Origin: DASTDH01 sp041167675 | GTDB lineage: Bacteria > Verrucomicrobiota > Verrucomicrobiia > Chthoniobacterales > JAFAMB01 | DNA length: 57,461 bases | NCBI GenBank assembly: GCA_041167675.1 | Contig: JBEEIB010000522.1 | Span: forward strand, 1-57,461 | Reading direction: 5' to 3' | Shown: positions 38,331 through 46,472 of the stretch, one piece after another | Numbering within the stretch: position 1 is the stretch's first letter | How the letters are laid out: the number at the start of each line of letters is the position of its first letter | The notes under the pieces: generated by a model | Database searches by the model: none | Seen by the model: only the letters and a program-made list of their open reading frames with translations | What the model was told of the DNA's origin: nothing | Program-made: the position numbers and the translations under genes

Positions 38331-39281
38331 ATGGACCAAGTTATCCTCTTTGTTCAACAACTGCTGAATGGCCTGTCGCTCGGCTCGATCTATGCATTGA
38401 TCGCGCTCGGTTACACGATGGTCTACGGGGTATTGAGATTTATCAACTTTGCCCATGGCGACGTCTATATGTTGGGTGCCTTTTCCGGATTTATGATTGC
38501 GCCCACTGTTTCCCGGCTGATTCCATTGGATAAGTTCCAAGAGTTCACGCCGGCAAATGCGCTACTCATCATCATTGGTGCCGGCTTGGTGATGATCATC
38601 TCCATGCTGATCTGTGCTGTGACCGGCGTTCTCATCGAGAGGATCGCGTATCGGCCATTGCGAGACCGGCCTCGACTCACGGTGTTAATCACGGCAATTG
38701 GGGTTTCTCTGCTCATCCAGAATATGACCCAGTTCTTTTTTGGACCACAACCGCGAGCCTTTCCGCAGTTGATTCCGGTTGAGGCTATCCCGGGCCTGGG
38801 AGATCTGACCGTGTTAACCACGCAGGCCGCCATCATTCTCTCTACGGTACTGCTGCTCATCGTTCTTCACCTCATCGTAACAAAAACAAAGATGGGATTG
38901 GCGATGCGCGCTTTATCGGTCAATCCGACCGCCTGTTCGTTAATGGGAGTGAACAACGACGTCGTTATCTCGTTTACCTTTGCGCTCGGTTCGGCTCTGG
39001 CTGCTGCCGCTGGAATTTTGGTATCGATGGATTCTCCTTCCATCACGCCAATGATGGGTAATCTCCCAGGTATCAAAGCTTTCGTAGCAGCCGTTCTCGG
39101 TGGTATCGGAAACATTCCCGGTGCCGCTATTGGGGGATTGATCATCGGAGTGTTGGAAACCCTCGTTGTTGGTTATCTCCGTCCGGAACTACGCGATGCG
39201 ATTGCGTTTGCGGTTTTGATAGTGATTCTGTTGTTCAAGCCGACGGGAATTTTGGGAAGAGTCGAACGAGAAAAAGTATGA
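38331..39281 (+). CDS. livH: Branched-chain amino-acid-type ABC permease LivH
   Basis: Inner-membrane permease of 316 residues with about eight TM segments. Family motifs: N-terminal LLNGLSLGSIYALIALGYTM, INFAHGDVYMLGAF, the mid-protein RPLRDRPRLTVLITAIG and the C-terminal KAFVAAVLGGIGNIPGAAIG coupling region (EAA-like loop). It pairs with LivM to form the channel. Its stop overlaps the livM start by 4 bases. Confidence 0.96.
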   Translation: MDQVILFVQQLLNGLSLGSIYALIALGYTMVYGVLRFINFAHGDVYMLGAFSGFMIAPTVSRLIPLDKFQEFTPANALLIIIGAGLVMIISMLICAVTGVLIERIAYRPLRDRPRLTVLITAIGVSLLIQNMTQFFFGPQPRAFPQLIPVEAIPGLGDLTVLTTQAAIILSTVLLLIVLHLIVTKTKMGLAMRALSVNPTACSLMGVNNDVVISFTFALGSALAAAAGILVSMDSPSITPMMGNLPGIKAFVAAVLGGIGNIPGAAIGGLIIGVLETLVVGYLRPELRDAIAFAVLIVILLFKPTGILGRVEREKV

Positions 39282-40345
39282 GCAAAGCGCGTTTGCTACT
39301 GGGCGTTTCACTAGCCGCTTTGCTCGTTTTTAGTTTTTTTGGCGAGTCGCTCGTGGTGACTCGTTACGCCTATTATTACGACATTTTCATCAATATCGGC
39401 ATCAACATCATCCTGGCAGTTAGCTTAAATTTAGTGAATGGCTACACTGGCCAGTTTTCGTTGGGACATGCCGGTTTTATGGCGGTCGGGGCCTACGCCG
39501 CAGCCAGTTGGTCGAACCATCTCGATCCCTTCATTCTGAACCTGTTGGGCGGGCCGCATAACGGTTTGGCGACAAATATTGCCCTGCTTTTATCGATGAG
39601 TTTTGGCGGGCTTTTGGCAGCGATCGCCGGGATCGCTGTTGGTATTCCTTCATTGCGACTGAAAGGCGATTACCTGGCCATTGTCACGCTGGGCTTCGGC
39701 GAAATTATTCGAACGGCGATTTTGAACACCGATTTTCTCGGGGCGGCCCGCGGGCTGAGAGTAACTGGTAACTATACTAACGTTTTTTGGACTTTCGGAA
39801 CTGCCGCGGTCGCGATCTATGTTGTTCTGGGAATGGTCAATTCAACTTTTGGACGCGGGTTCCTGACCGTTCGAGACGATGAGATCGCAGCCGAAGCAAT
39901 GGGAATTAATTCCACCAGATACAAAGTCCTGGCGTTCGTGGTCGGTGCGCTCTTTGCTGGAATGGCGGGCGCTTTATTCGGTCATTTCACGCTTTTTCTA
40001 ACGCCCGAGGGATTCAACTTTTTCAAATCGGTGGATGTCGTGGTGATGGTTATTCTCGGTGGGATGGGAAGTACTACCGGAGTCATATTTGCTGCGATTC
40101 TTCTGACCATTTTACCGGAAATCTTACGTGCATTGGCCCACACCGATTTTATTGCCACATCGCAAACTGCGATTGAGTCCGTCGTAAAGATCCATCTGCC
40201 GCCGTTGCAGGGGTTGTTGGAGAACCGGCTTATTCTCTATTCGGTGCTCCTGATAATCATGATGCTAACCCGACCGCAAGGCCTCTTCGGCGATCTAGCC
40301 GGCGCGCGCAGGCGCGTAAAGAGCGCATCCCATGGACACTGCTAG
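39278..40345 (+). CDS. livM: Branched-chain amino-acid-type ABC permease LivM
   Basis: Permease of 355 residues with about nine TM segments. Conserved blocks: NIILAVSLNLVNGYTGQFSL, GHAGFMAVGAYAAA, LRLKGDYLAIVTLGFGEIIR and VVMVILGGMGSTTGVIFAA. Partner of LivH. The end overlaps the livG start by 14 bases, so the four transport genes are tightly coupled. Confidence 0.96.
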   Translation: MSKARLLLGVSLAALLVFSFFGESLVVTRYAYYYDIFINIGINIILAVSLNLVNGYTGQFSLGHAGFMAVGAYAAASWSNHLDPFILNLLGGPHNGLATNIALLLSMSFGGLLAAIAGIAVGIPSLRLKGDYLAIVTLGFGEIIRTAILNTDFLGAARGLRVTGNYTNVFWTFGTAAVAIYVVLGMVNSTFGRGFLTVRDDEIAAEAMGINSTRYKVLAFVVGALFAGMAGALFGHFTLFLTPEGFNFFKSVDVVVMVILGGMGSTTGVIFAAILLTILPEILRALAHTDFIATSQTAIESVVKIHLPPLQGLLENRLILYSVLLIIMMLTRPQGLFGDLAGARRRVKSASHGHC

Positions 40346-41129
40346 TCTCTTGCAAGTGGATCATTGCACCATTCGTTTCGGCGGATTGACCGCGGTCTCG
40401 GATTTTGTGCTGGAGATTGGTAATCGTGAGTTAGTTGGGCTTATCGGGCCGAACGGTGCTGGTAAGACAACCATTTTTAATCTGATAACCGGCGTCTACC
40501 AACCAACCTCCGGTCGGATCGTTTTTGCCAACGAATTGCTGAATGGGTTAAAGCCGTTCCAGATTACGGCAAAAGGAATTGCGCGTACTTTTCAGAACAT
40601 CCGTCTTTTTCCATCACTAACCGCTTTCGACAATGTTCGGGTAGCCTTCAATCTTCATCTAAACCATGGTCCGATCCACGCTTTGACGCGAGGCCCGAAA
40701 TTTCGTGCAGAGGAAGAGCGGATTGATCATGAGACGATGGAATTGCTGAAGATCTTTGGCTTAGACCGTTTTCGGAATACGATGTGCAAAAATCTTCCTT
40801 ACGGTGATCAAAGGCGGCTGGAAATCGTTCGCGCGTTGGCTACCCGCCCGCGATTGCTCCTCTTGGACGAGCCGGCGGCCGGAATGAATCCCACCGAAAA
40901 AGGAACGCTCATGCGGTTGATCGAGTTTATTCAAGAGCGCTTTGATATCTCCGTATTACTGGTCGAACATGACATGCGGGTAGTTATGGGGATTTGTCAG
41001 CGAATCTCTGTGCTGGATCATGGCATCAAGATTGCCGAAGACATACCGGAAGTGATCAGGCAAGATCCAAAAGTGATTCAGGCTTACCTTGGAGAGGAAA
41101 AAACTCCCGACCGGAACCGGCCAGGATAA
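40332..41129 (+). CDS. livG: Branched-chain amino-acid-type ABC ATPase LivG
   Basis: ATPase of 265 residues. Walker A GPNGAGKTT, Q-loop ARTFQNIRLFP, the variant signature LPYGDQRRLEIVRAL typical of LivG, Walker B LLLLDEPAAGMNP and the switch His in LLVEHDMRVV are all present. It powers LivHM together with LivF. Confidence 0.96.
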   Translation: MDTASLLQVDHCTIRFGGLTAVSDFVLEIGNRELVGLIGPNGAGKTTIFNLITGVYQPTSGRIVFANELLNGLKPFQITAKGIARTFQNIRLFPSLTAFDNVRVAFNLHLNHGPIHALTRGPKFRAEEERIDHETMELLKIFGLDRFRNTMCKNLPYGDQRRLEIVRALATRPRLLLLDEPAAGMNPTEKGTLMRLIEFIQERFDISVLLVEHDMRVVMGICQRISVLDHGIKIAEDIPEVIRQDPKVIQAYLGEEKTPDRNRPG

Positions 41130-41149
41130 CTGCCCGCGAAAGAGCGCCC

Positions 41150-41857
41150 ATGTTAGAAATCAAGAACTTGGAAGTTGCTTATGGCTCAATTACGGCCTTG
41201 CACGGAATTAATCTTCGGGTTGAGAAAGGCAAAATCATTACGCTGATCGGGAGTAACGGTGCCGGAAAATCGACGACGCTCCGGGCGGTTTCCGGACTGA
41301 TGAAAGTGCGCGCCGGGCACGTCTTCCTGGAGGGAGCCGAAATTACCAATCAACCGCCGCACAAGGTTGTTGCCCTGGGGATCACTCAAGTACCGGAGGG
41401 AAGAATGATCTTTCCCAATCTTACCGTGGGCGAGAACCTGCGAATGGGTGCCTTTCGGCGCTTGGGCAAAGAGTCTCTAAAATCTGACTACGAGTACGTC
41501 TTCGCGATTTTCCCCCGATTGCAAGAACGAGAGAAACAGGTCGCCGGAACGCTCAGCGGGGGTGAACAGCAGATGTTGGCAATCGGTCGCGCATTGCTGA
41601 GTAAGCCGCGCTACCTCATGCTAGACGAACCTTCGCTCGGTATTGCACCCATTCTGGTAAAGACGATTTTTGAAAAGATCGTCGAAATCAATCGCCAGCT
41701 TGGGATTACGATTCTGCTGGTTGAACAAAACGCCAACCTGGCTCTCGAGATTTCAGATTACGGTTATGTTTTGGAGACCGGTCGCGTGATTCTGGAAGAT
41801 CCCTCGGATCGATTGCGGACCAGTGCTCTCGTTAAAGAATCGTATCTGGGTGGGTGA
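41150..41857 (+). CDS. livF: Branched-chain amino-acid-type ABC ATPase LivF
   Basis: ATPase of 235 residues. The start is the ATG before LEIKNLEVAYGS, which gives the standard LivF N-terminus 20 bases after livG; the frame remains open upstream inside livG but that part is not coding. Walker A GSNGAGKST, Q-loop GITQVPEGRMIFPNLTV, signature LSGGEQQMLAIGRAL and Walker B YLMLDEPSLGIAP are intact. Confidence 0.96.
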   Translation: MLEIKNLEVAYGSITALHGINLRVEKGKIITLIGSNGAGKSTTLRAVSGLMKVRAGHVFLEGAEITNQPPHKVVALGITQVPEGRMIFPNLTVGENLRMGAFRRLGKESLKSDYEYVFAIFPRLQEREKQVAGTLSGGEQQMLAIGRALLSKPRYLMLDEPSLGIAPILVKTIFEKIVEINRQLGITILLVEQNANLALEISDYGYVLETGRVILEDPSDRLRTSALVKESYLGG

Positions 41858-41929
41858 GATGGCCTTCACCACTCGGACACCAACGCCCTTCTCGCTGCCA
41901 TGTAGCCGGTTATCATGCGATAAGCGCCA

Positions 41930-42150
41930 AAGGCGTGTTTCAGGATAGCCTAGGGCTGCGCCCCGGGCGAAGCCCTAGGTTGGAATATCCGGAAGATCAG
42001 CGCTGAAAGCGCGCAACAATAACGATGATATACGAGGGACGATACGTGTCGGCCCCGGGCACAATTGAAACGCACCTTTAGTGCGTAACCGTCGAGGGAT
42101 CCCGATTCCTAGGGCTGCGCCCTACGCTTTATTGAAGCGCGCCTTCGGCG
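41930..42150. repeat. Cluster of palindromic repeat units
   Basis: The 392-base spacer after livF holds a chain of hairpins: CCTAGGGCT...AGCCCTAGG (41949-41979), CAGCGCTGAAAGCGCG (41998-42013), ACGCAC-CTTTA-GTGCGT (42070-42086), a second CCTAGGGCTGCGCCCTA copy (42108-42124) and a GCGCC..GGCGC unit near 42138-42150. No gene is visible in the spacer. Confidence 0.65.
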
Positions 42151-42203
42151 CTCCGCCGCGCCAGAGCCCTACCCCTAAAAGAATTCAGTGGCAAGAAGAC
42201 GGC

Positions 42204-42245
42204 GAACCGTGAACGGTGAATCTCTAACCGCGTAACAGTAATCTC
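42204..42245. repeat. Degenerate 7-base-period array abutting the helicase start
   Basis: Six 7-mers in phase: GAACCGT, GAACGGT, GAATCTC, TAACCGC, GTAACAG, TAATCTC. It ends 4 bases before the ATG of the helicase gene, in the position of its leader. Confidence 0.65.
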
Positions 42246-42249
42246 CTAA

Positions 42250-44241
42250 ATGCCTCGCGAATACCAACTGCACAGCCTGCCATCGGTTAGCACCAGCAGC
42301 ATCGATTATCGCGCCGAGCTCAACGATCAGCAGTATGAAGCGGTCACCTCCGGACCGGGACCGGCATTGGTGCTCGCGGGGGCCGGAAGCGGGAAAACTC
42401 GGACATTGACCTATCGCGTCGCCTGGTTGCTCGACAATGGTGTCGAGCCAGAGAACATCCTGCTTCTTACTTTCACGAATAAGGCCGCTCGCGAGATGCT
42501 TGCCCGCGTGCAGGCTCTGCTCCCATTGGAAACGCGAGCGATTTGGGGTGGGACATTTCATTCGATTGGGAACCGGTTGCTGCGCCGGCACGCAGTGGAA
42601 ATCGGGTTTCGACCCGGCTTTTCCATTATGGATCGCGAAGATCAGGAAGATCTGATAGGTGCGGTGGTTGCCAATTCTGAAATTGATACTAAGCAAGTGA
42701 GGTTTCCGACTGCCGAAGTGCTAGGCGATCTCTTTAGCTTTTCTCTGAATACCGGCCAACCTTTGGCTGCAGTGATCGCCGAGCGCCATCGCCGATTCCA
42801 GCCGCTTACGGAACAAATCGAGTGGGTGCGGAAGAAGTACGAAGAACGCAAGCAGGCCGCCAACACGATGGATTTTGACGATTTGTTAATGAAAACGGTT
42901 GGTTTGTTGAAAGGGAATCCAGGCGTCGCCGAATATTACCAGCGTCACTTTCAATTCATCTTGGTGGACGAATACCAAGATACCAATTGGCTCCAATCCG
43001 ATTTCATCGATCTATTGGCAGCGCATCACCAGAGTGTGATGGTTGTAGGCGATGACGCGCAGTCGATCTATTCTTGGCGGGGGGCTAATTACCAGAACAT
43101 TCTCGATTTTCCTAAGAGATATCCCCAGGCCAAAATCTATAAGATTGAAATCAATTATCGGAGCGTACCGGAAGTGCTATCGGTGGCAAACGCCGCTATC
43201 CGAGGAAACACCAAACAATTCGTTAAAACGCTCCGAGCTGAGCGGGCGAGTACCGATCTCAAACCAGCGCTGGTACCACTTATCGACAATAATCAACAAG
43301 CTCTGTTTGTGGCTCAGCGGATTTTGGAACTACGAGACGAAAATATCGATCTTCGGGAGATCGCGGTGCTTTATCGCGCCCACTATCAGTCTTTAGAGGT
43401 GCAATTGGCGCTGACGCGCGCCGGGATTCCATTCTTTATTACGAGCGGATTACGATTTTTCGAACAGGCGCACATCAAGGACGTGGCCGCTTTCATGAAG
43501 TTTGTCATTAACCCCACCGACGAAGTTGCGTTTAAACGAATGGTTCGGTTGCTGCCCGGCATCGCGGCGAAAACTGCAGAACGATTGTGGGAACAACTAA
43601 ACGGTATCTCTGATGATGACCGCAAAAACTTTGGGGCGTGGCTTGTTCATGGGAAAGTGGCGCCAAAGTCTCAAAAAAGTTGGGAGCAACTCGGTCATAC
43701 CTTGGACGAAATTGCTCCGAATTGGCAGCCGGTTGCACCGGCAACGATGATTCACAGCATCTTGGAGGCGATTTATGATGATTACCTGCAGTCGAAATAT
43801 GCCAATTACGAACAACGCCGAGACGATCTGCTTACGCTCGAGAATTTTGCGCGAACCTTCCAAGATCCGGTCGAGTTTCTGAGTCAGCTTTCGCTGATGG
43901 CGACCGGCAGCAGCGAAACGATCGCGGCCGAAGAGGATGATTCCGAGAAGGTCACTCTCTCAACTGTTCATCAGGCCAAGGGCTTGGAGTGGCGGGCTGT
44001 GTTCATCATTTGGATGACCGATGGTATGTTTCCCAGCGGCCGGTCGTTGGAATCGGTGGAGGCGGTAGAAGAAGAGCGAAGGCTCTTCTACGTCGCGCTT
44101 ACTCGGGCAAAGGACGAGCTTTACCTTACCTATCCTTGCTGTTGGCCGACTGGATCACTTGAGCAGCAGATCCAGCGTCCGTCTCGTTTTCTCAAAGAAG
44201 TTCCTTCTGAGCTGCTTGAAGAATGGCGCGTGGGATTTTGA
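42250..44241 (+). CDS. UvrD/PcrA/Rep-family superfamily 1 DNA helicase
   Basis: 3'-5' DNA helicase of 663 residues. Motifs in order: Q motif LNDQQYEAV (about 24-32), Walker A LAGAGSGKTRTLTYR (about 44-58), TFTNKAAREML (Ia), Walker B DEYQDTN (about 239), GDDAQSIYSWRGA (III), NYRSVPEVL (IV), TVHQAKGLEW (V, about 573) and YVALTRAKDELYL (VI). All catalytic residues are present. It is somewhat shorter at the C-terminus than UvrD or PcrA (about 720) and lacks an obvious Tudor-like tail. It probably acts in repair or replication restart. The start lies directly after a 7-base repeat array and has no Shine-Dalgarno sequence. Confidence 0.93.
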   Translation: MPREYQLHSLPSVSTSSIDYRAELNDQQYEAVTSGPGPALVLAGAGSGKTRTLTYRVAWLLDNGVEPENILLLTFTNKAAREMLARVQALLPLETRAIWGGTFHSIGNRLLRRHAVEIGFRPGFSIMDREDQEDLIGAVVANSEIDTKQVRFPTAEVLGDLFSFSLNTGQPLAAVIAERHRRFQPLTEQIEWVRKKYEERKQAANTMDFDDLLMKTVGLLKGNPGVAEYYQRHFQFILVDEYQDTNWLQSDFIDLLAAHHQSVMVVGDDAQSIYSWRGANYQNILDFPKRYPQAKIYKIEINYRSVPEVLSVANAAIRGNTKQFVKTLRAERASTDLKPALVPLIDNNQQALFVAQRILELRDENIDLREIAVLYRAHYQSLEVQLALTRAGIPFFITSGLRFFEQAHIKDVAAFMKFVINPTDEVAFKRMVRLLPGIAAKTAERLWEQLNGISDDDRKNFGAWLVHGKVAPKSQKSWEQLGHTLDEIAPNWQPVAPATMIHSILEAIYDDYLQSKYANYEQRRDDLLTLENFARTFQDPVEFLSQLSLMATGSSETIAAEEDDSEKVTLSTVHQAKGLEWRAVFIIWMTDGMFPSGRSLESVEAVEEERRLFYVALTRAKDELYLTYPCCWPTGSLEQQIQRPSRFLKEVPSELLEEWRVGF

Positions 44242-44380
44242 CGACCCGAGCGCAAACCGTTACAATCGTTTTGGCGTTTCCCCAAGAACCCGGTGCGCCT
44301 TGTAATCAGTAGAACAAATAGCGGACGCTAATTAGTGAGAACAGGAAAGAATTGCCAATACCCTGCACCAGGGCGCTCAC

Positions 44381-44407
44381 GTTCAGTTCCCGGCGTTCTC
44401 GGCGTTG
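44381..44407. repeat. Short 9-base-period array before the PKS gene
   Basis: Three 9-mers in phase, GTTCAGTTC, CCGGCGTTC, TCGGCGTTG, similar to units at 19838-19891. It ends 16 bases before the GTG start. Confidence 0.45.
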
Positions 44408-44423
44408 TACCTGGAGAGTCCGT

Positions 44424-45461
44424 GTGAAGCGGTATATACGAGCAGTTTATGCGCCGGTTGTCGGCGCTCCCTGGAGCAACCAGGAGCTTTTCGATGCGAT
44501 CCGTGTTTCGCTAGAGCGATGGCTGGGCCAGGAGGAAAGGAAGGCTCTACTGGACTTAATTAGCCTCTTTTTGATCGGTCACCGAACCCGGTATGTTCAG
44601 CGTCCGGATTTTCTAAAGTTCGATTCGTTTGCCGATCATGCTGAAGCTTTTGAGCGCGCAGCAGAAGACTCACTCCGGGCGGTATCCGTTGAAATCGCGA
44701 AAAATGGTCCCGCCCAGTTTGACGCTGTCATCGCGGTATCAAGTACAGGCTTGTCTATGCCGGGTCTTGCCGATCAAATGGCCAACATCGTACAAGACCG
44801 GATGAATCGGCATGCGCTTTTGCTCGACGTGGCCAATGCCGGTTGTACCGGCAGCTCGCGGGCGCTTCAGATCGGGGCGAATTTAGGAACGGAAATCCGA
44901 GACATTCTTATTGTTGTCGTCGAACCAACCTCCACTATGGCCGACCCAAGATCGGTCGAGCGATCGAATTGGCAAGGCGTTTGTACCTTCGGAGACGGAG
45001 CCGCCGGCGTCTGGTTGTCTTCCGAACCCGGCGACGGAGCGGCGCAACTGGAGAAAATTGTGTCCTGGCACGGGAATGAACCGGACCTTATCCAATGGGA
45101 AAAAGGCTCGAACTACTATCGATTCGGGTTGACTGACCCGGAGGGATTCGAGAGCAGCGTGCGGCGCGAGATTCTCGAAGCAACCGCGCAGATTGGCTGG
45201 GACAAGAAGAGCGGCGCGCTCTGCGGGATCCATCCCGCTGGGATCATGCTTTTGTTGAGCCTGGCAAAGAAGCTTGAGCTGGACAGAGCGACACTGGAGC
45301 CCTCGATTCGGCATTTTCGAGCTTTTTCTAATATGAGCAGCGCTAGCATCTTACACATTTTGCACGAGTTATTGAACACCGCTCATTCTGCCCAAGAAGT
45401 CCGCTGGCTCACTATGGGAACCGGATTCCATGTGGTATACGGCCTTTGCACCAAACTTTGA
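44424..45461 (+). CDS. Type III polyketide synthase (chalcone synthase-like)
   Basis: Thiolase-fold condensing enzyme of 345 residues. Counting from the GTG: Cys141 in NAGCTGSSRAL, His270 in CGIHPAGIM and Asn303 in FSNMSSASIL form the Cys-His-Asn triad, and SSTGLSMPGLADQMA resembles the chalcone synthase SGVDMPG loop. This pattern (GNMSSA and IHPGG in plants) separates it from FabH, which has His-Asn in a different context. Start chosen at GTG 44424 because GGAGAG sits 5-6 bases upstream and the preceding codons are repeat-derived. Products could be alkylpyrones, alkylresorcinols or quinone-like lipids; the starter is unknown. An ACP gene follows after 9 bases. Confidence 0.85.
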   Translation: MKRYIRAVYAPVVGAPWSNQELFDAIRVSLERWLGQEERKALLDLISLFLIGHRTRYVQRPDFLKFDSFADHAEAFERAAEDSLRAVSVEIAKNGPAQFDAVIAVSSTGLSMPGLADQMANIVQDRMNRHALLLDVANAGCTGSSRALQIGANLGTEIRDILIVVVEPTSTMADPRSVERSNWQGVCTFGDGAAGVWLSSEPGDGAAQLEKIVSWHGNEPDLIQWEKGSNYYRFGLTDPEGFESSVRREILEATAQIGWDKKSGALCGIHPAGIMLLLSLAKKLELDRATLEPSIRHFRAFSNMSSASILHILHELLNTAHSAQEVRWLTMGTGFHVVYGLCTKL

Positions 45462-45470
45462 GGCTTCGAT

Positions 45471-45752
45471 ATGATTCAAAGAGAAGCCGTAGTGGGGGCG
45501 ATGAAGGAGTTTATAACGACCCATTTTCCCGCTATCCCATCCGACCACATCGAATCGCTTTGTGCTGGCGATGTCATCAGACAAAGCCTGGAGCTAGTGG
45601 AATTTGTATTGCATCTGGAAGAGCGGCTTGGCGTCGAGGTAAATATCAATCAACTCGGTGAAAGCCTGATTGTGCAGAACTTTGGCGCCCTGGCGGATGA
45701 GCTGGTAAGGCTTTCGAAAGATGGTGGTCTGGAAGGAGGGACGTCGACATGA
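45471..45752 (+). CDS. Stand-alone acyl carrier protein
   Basis: Protein of 93 residues with a four-helix ACP pattern. The attachment serine is Ser39 in QSLELVEFVLHLEERLGVEV, where the acidic, hydrophobic helix 2 is typical. The usual Asp before the Ser (DSL) is replaced by Gln (QSL), which is uncommon. It starts 9 bases after the PKS stop, so the two are almost certainly cotranscribed. It is distinct from a housekeeping AcpP by the QSL change and its context, and probably serves the neighbouring condensing enzyme by supplying or accepting an acyl chain; this is inference. Confidence 0.78.
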   Translation: MIQREAVVGAMKEFITTHFPAIPSDHIESLCAGDVIRQSLELVEFVLHLEERLGVEVNINQLGESLIVQNFGALADELVRLSKDGGLEGGTST

Positions 45753-45776
45753 AGCCGGTAGCGATTCGCTGTTTGG

Positions 45777-45812
45777 TATAGGTCCTATGTGTCCTATAGG
45801 TCGTCTAGGACC
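45777..45812. repeat. Degenerate 9-base-period array (TATAGGTCC type)
   Basis: Four 9-mers in phase: TATAGGTCC, TATGTGTCC, TATAGGTCG, TCTAGGACC. It lies between the ACP gene and rpsO and resembles 17438-17482 with T for C at the unit start. Confidence 0.65.
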
Positions 45813-45938
45813 GATGAGGTATATCCCAAAGACGAGTCAGATGTACCGGATACGCAGGAGCCCTTTCTGCCGGATTTCGGCGCAATTAATCGCTTGCGCC
45901 CGAGCAGTTCTCCCATATCTTCACCCCTCCTGAGAACT

Positions 45939-46199
45939 ATGGCCACGAGTGAAACTATTGATCTGAGCGCGTTTCGGTTGCATGATAAAGACACCGGTAG
46001 TGCGGATGTCCAAATCGCGCTGCTGACCGACCGGATTAATCAACTGACTGAGCACCTGAAAGAGAATCGGAAAGACCATTCCTCTCGTCGGGGTTTGTTG
46101 AAGTTGGTGGCAACCCGCAGAAGCTTGCTCGATTACTTGAAAAGGACGTCGCAGGAGCGTTATAAGGCAGTAATTGAAAAGCTCAACCTGCGTAAGTAA
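45939..46199 (+). CDS. rpsO: 30S ribosomal protein S15
   Basis: Protein of 86 residues. The LHDKDTGSADVQIALLTDRI and LKENRKDHSSRRGLLKLVATRR segments (first 20 residues of each shown in part) and LLDYLKRTSQERY are diagnostic for S15. Start chosen at the ATG before ATSETIDL because it gives normal length; an upstream frame extension runs through the repeat array. It is paired with pnp as in many bacteria. Confidence 0.97.
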   Translation: MATSETIDLSAFRLHDKDTGSADVQIALLTDRINQLTEHLKENRKDHSSRRGLLKLVATRRSLLDYLKRTSQERYKAVIEKLNLRK

Positions 46200-46207
46200 A
46201 TGAAGAA

Positions 46208-46233
46208 GGGCCCGTCCAGTCGGGCGGCTTTTT
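46208..46233 (+). terminator. Intrinsic terminator after rpsO
   Basis: Stem GCCCG/CGGGC (46210-46214, 46221-46225), then GGC and TTTTT. It probably reduces read-through into pnp. Confidence 0.65.
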
Positions 46234-46390
46234 CGCTGATGGCTCTACTCTCTGGCCGGAAGACAGCTTTGCCTTCCGCAGGGTTTGGTCGCTAATGGAT
46301 GTTCGATCTATCAGCAACTGGAGTTTCGACGAAAGTCGAGCGACATTTCGAACAATATTCTTGAGGTTTAGCGGATGGCAACCTTGGTCT

Positions 46391-46427
46391 TAGGTCTGAG
46401 CCGCGCCGGGTGCGCGGTTCTGACCTA
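46391..46427 (+). promoter_or_regulatory. Long hairpin in the pnp leader
   Basis: 15 pairs out of 16 (one T-T mismatch, one G-U) around a 5-base loop CGGGT; arms begin TAGGTC and end GACCTA. It lies 45 bases before the pnp start. In E. coli a leader hairpin like this is cut by RNase III and then lets PNPase repress itself; the same use here is inferred. Confidence 0.65.
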
Positions 46428-46472
46428 CGGGCAAAGGTTGGCGTGGCAACTCCTCGAGAGCTTTGACAAAAA

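Noticed and set aside
46457..46472. TTGACA just before pnp as a -35 element
   Set aside because: It lies too close to the start codon (about 10 bases) for a -10 element and transcript start to fit.
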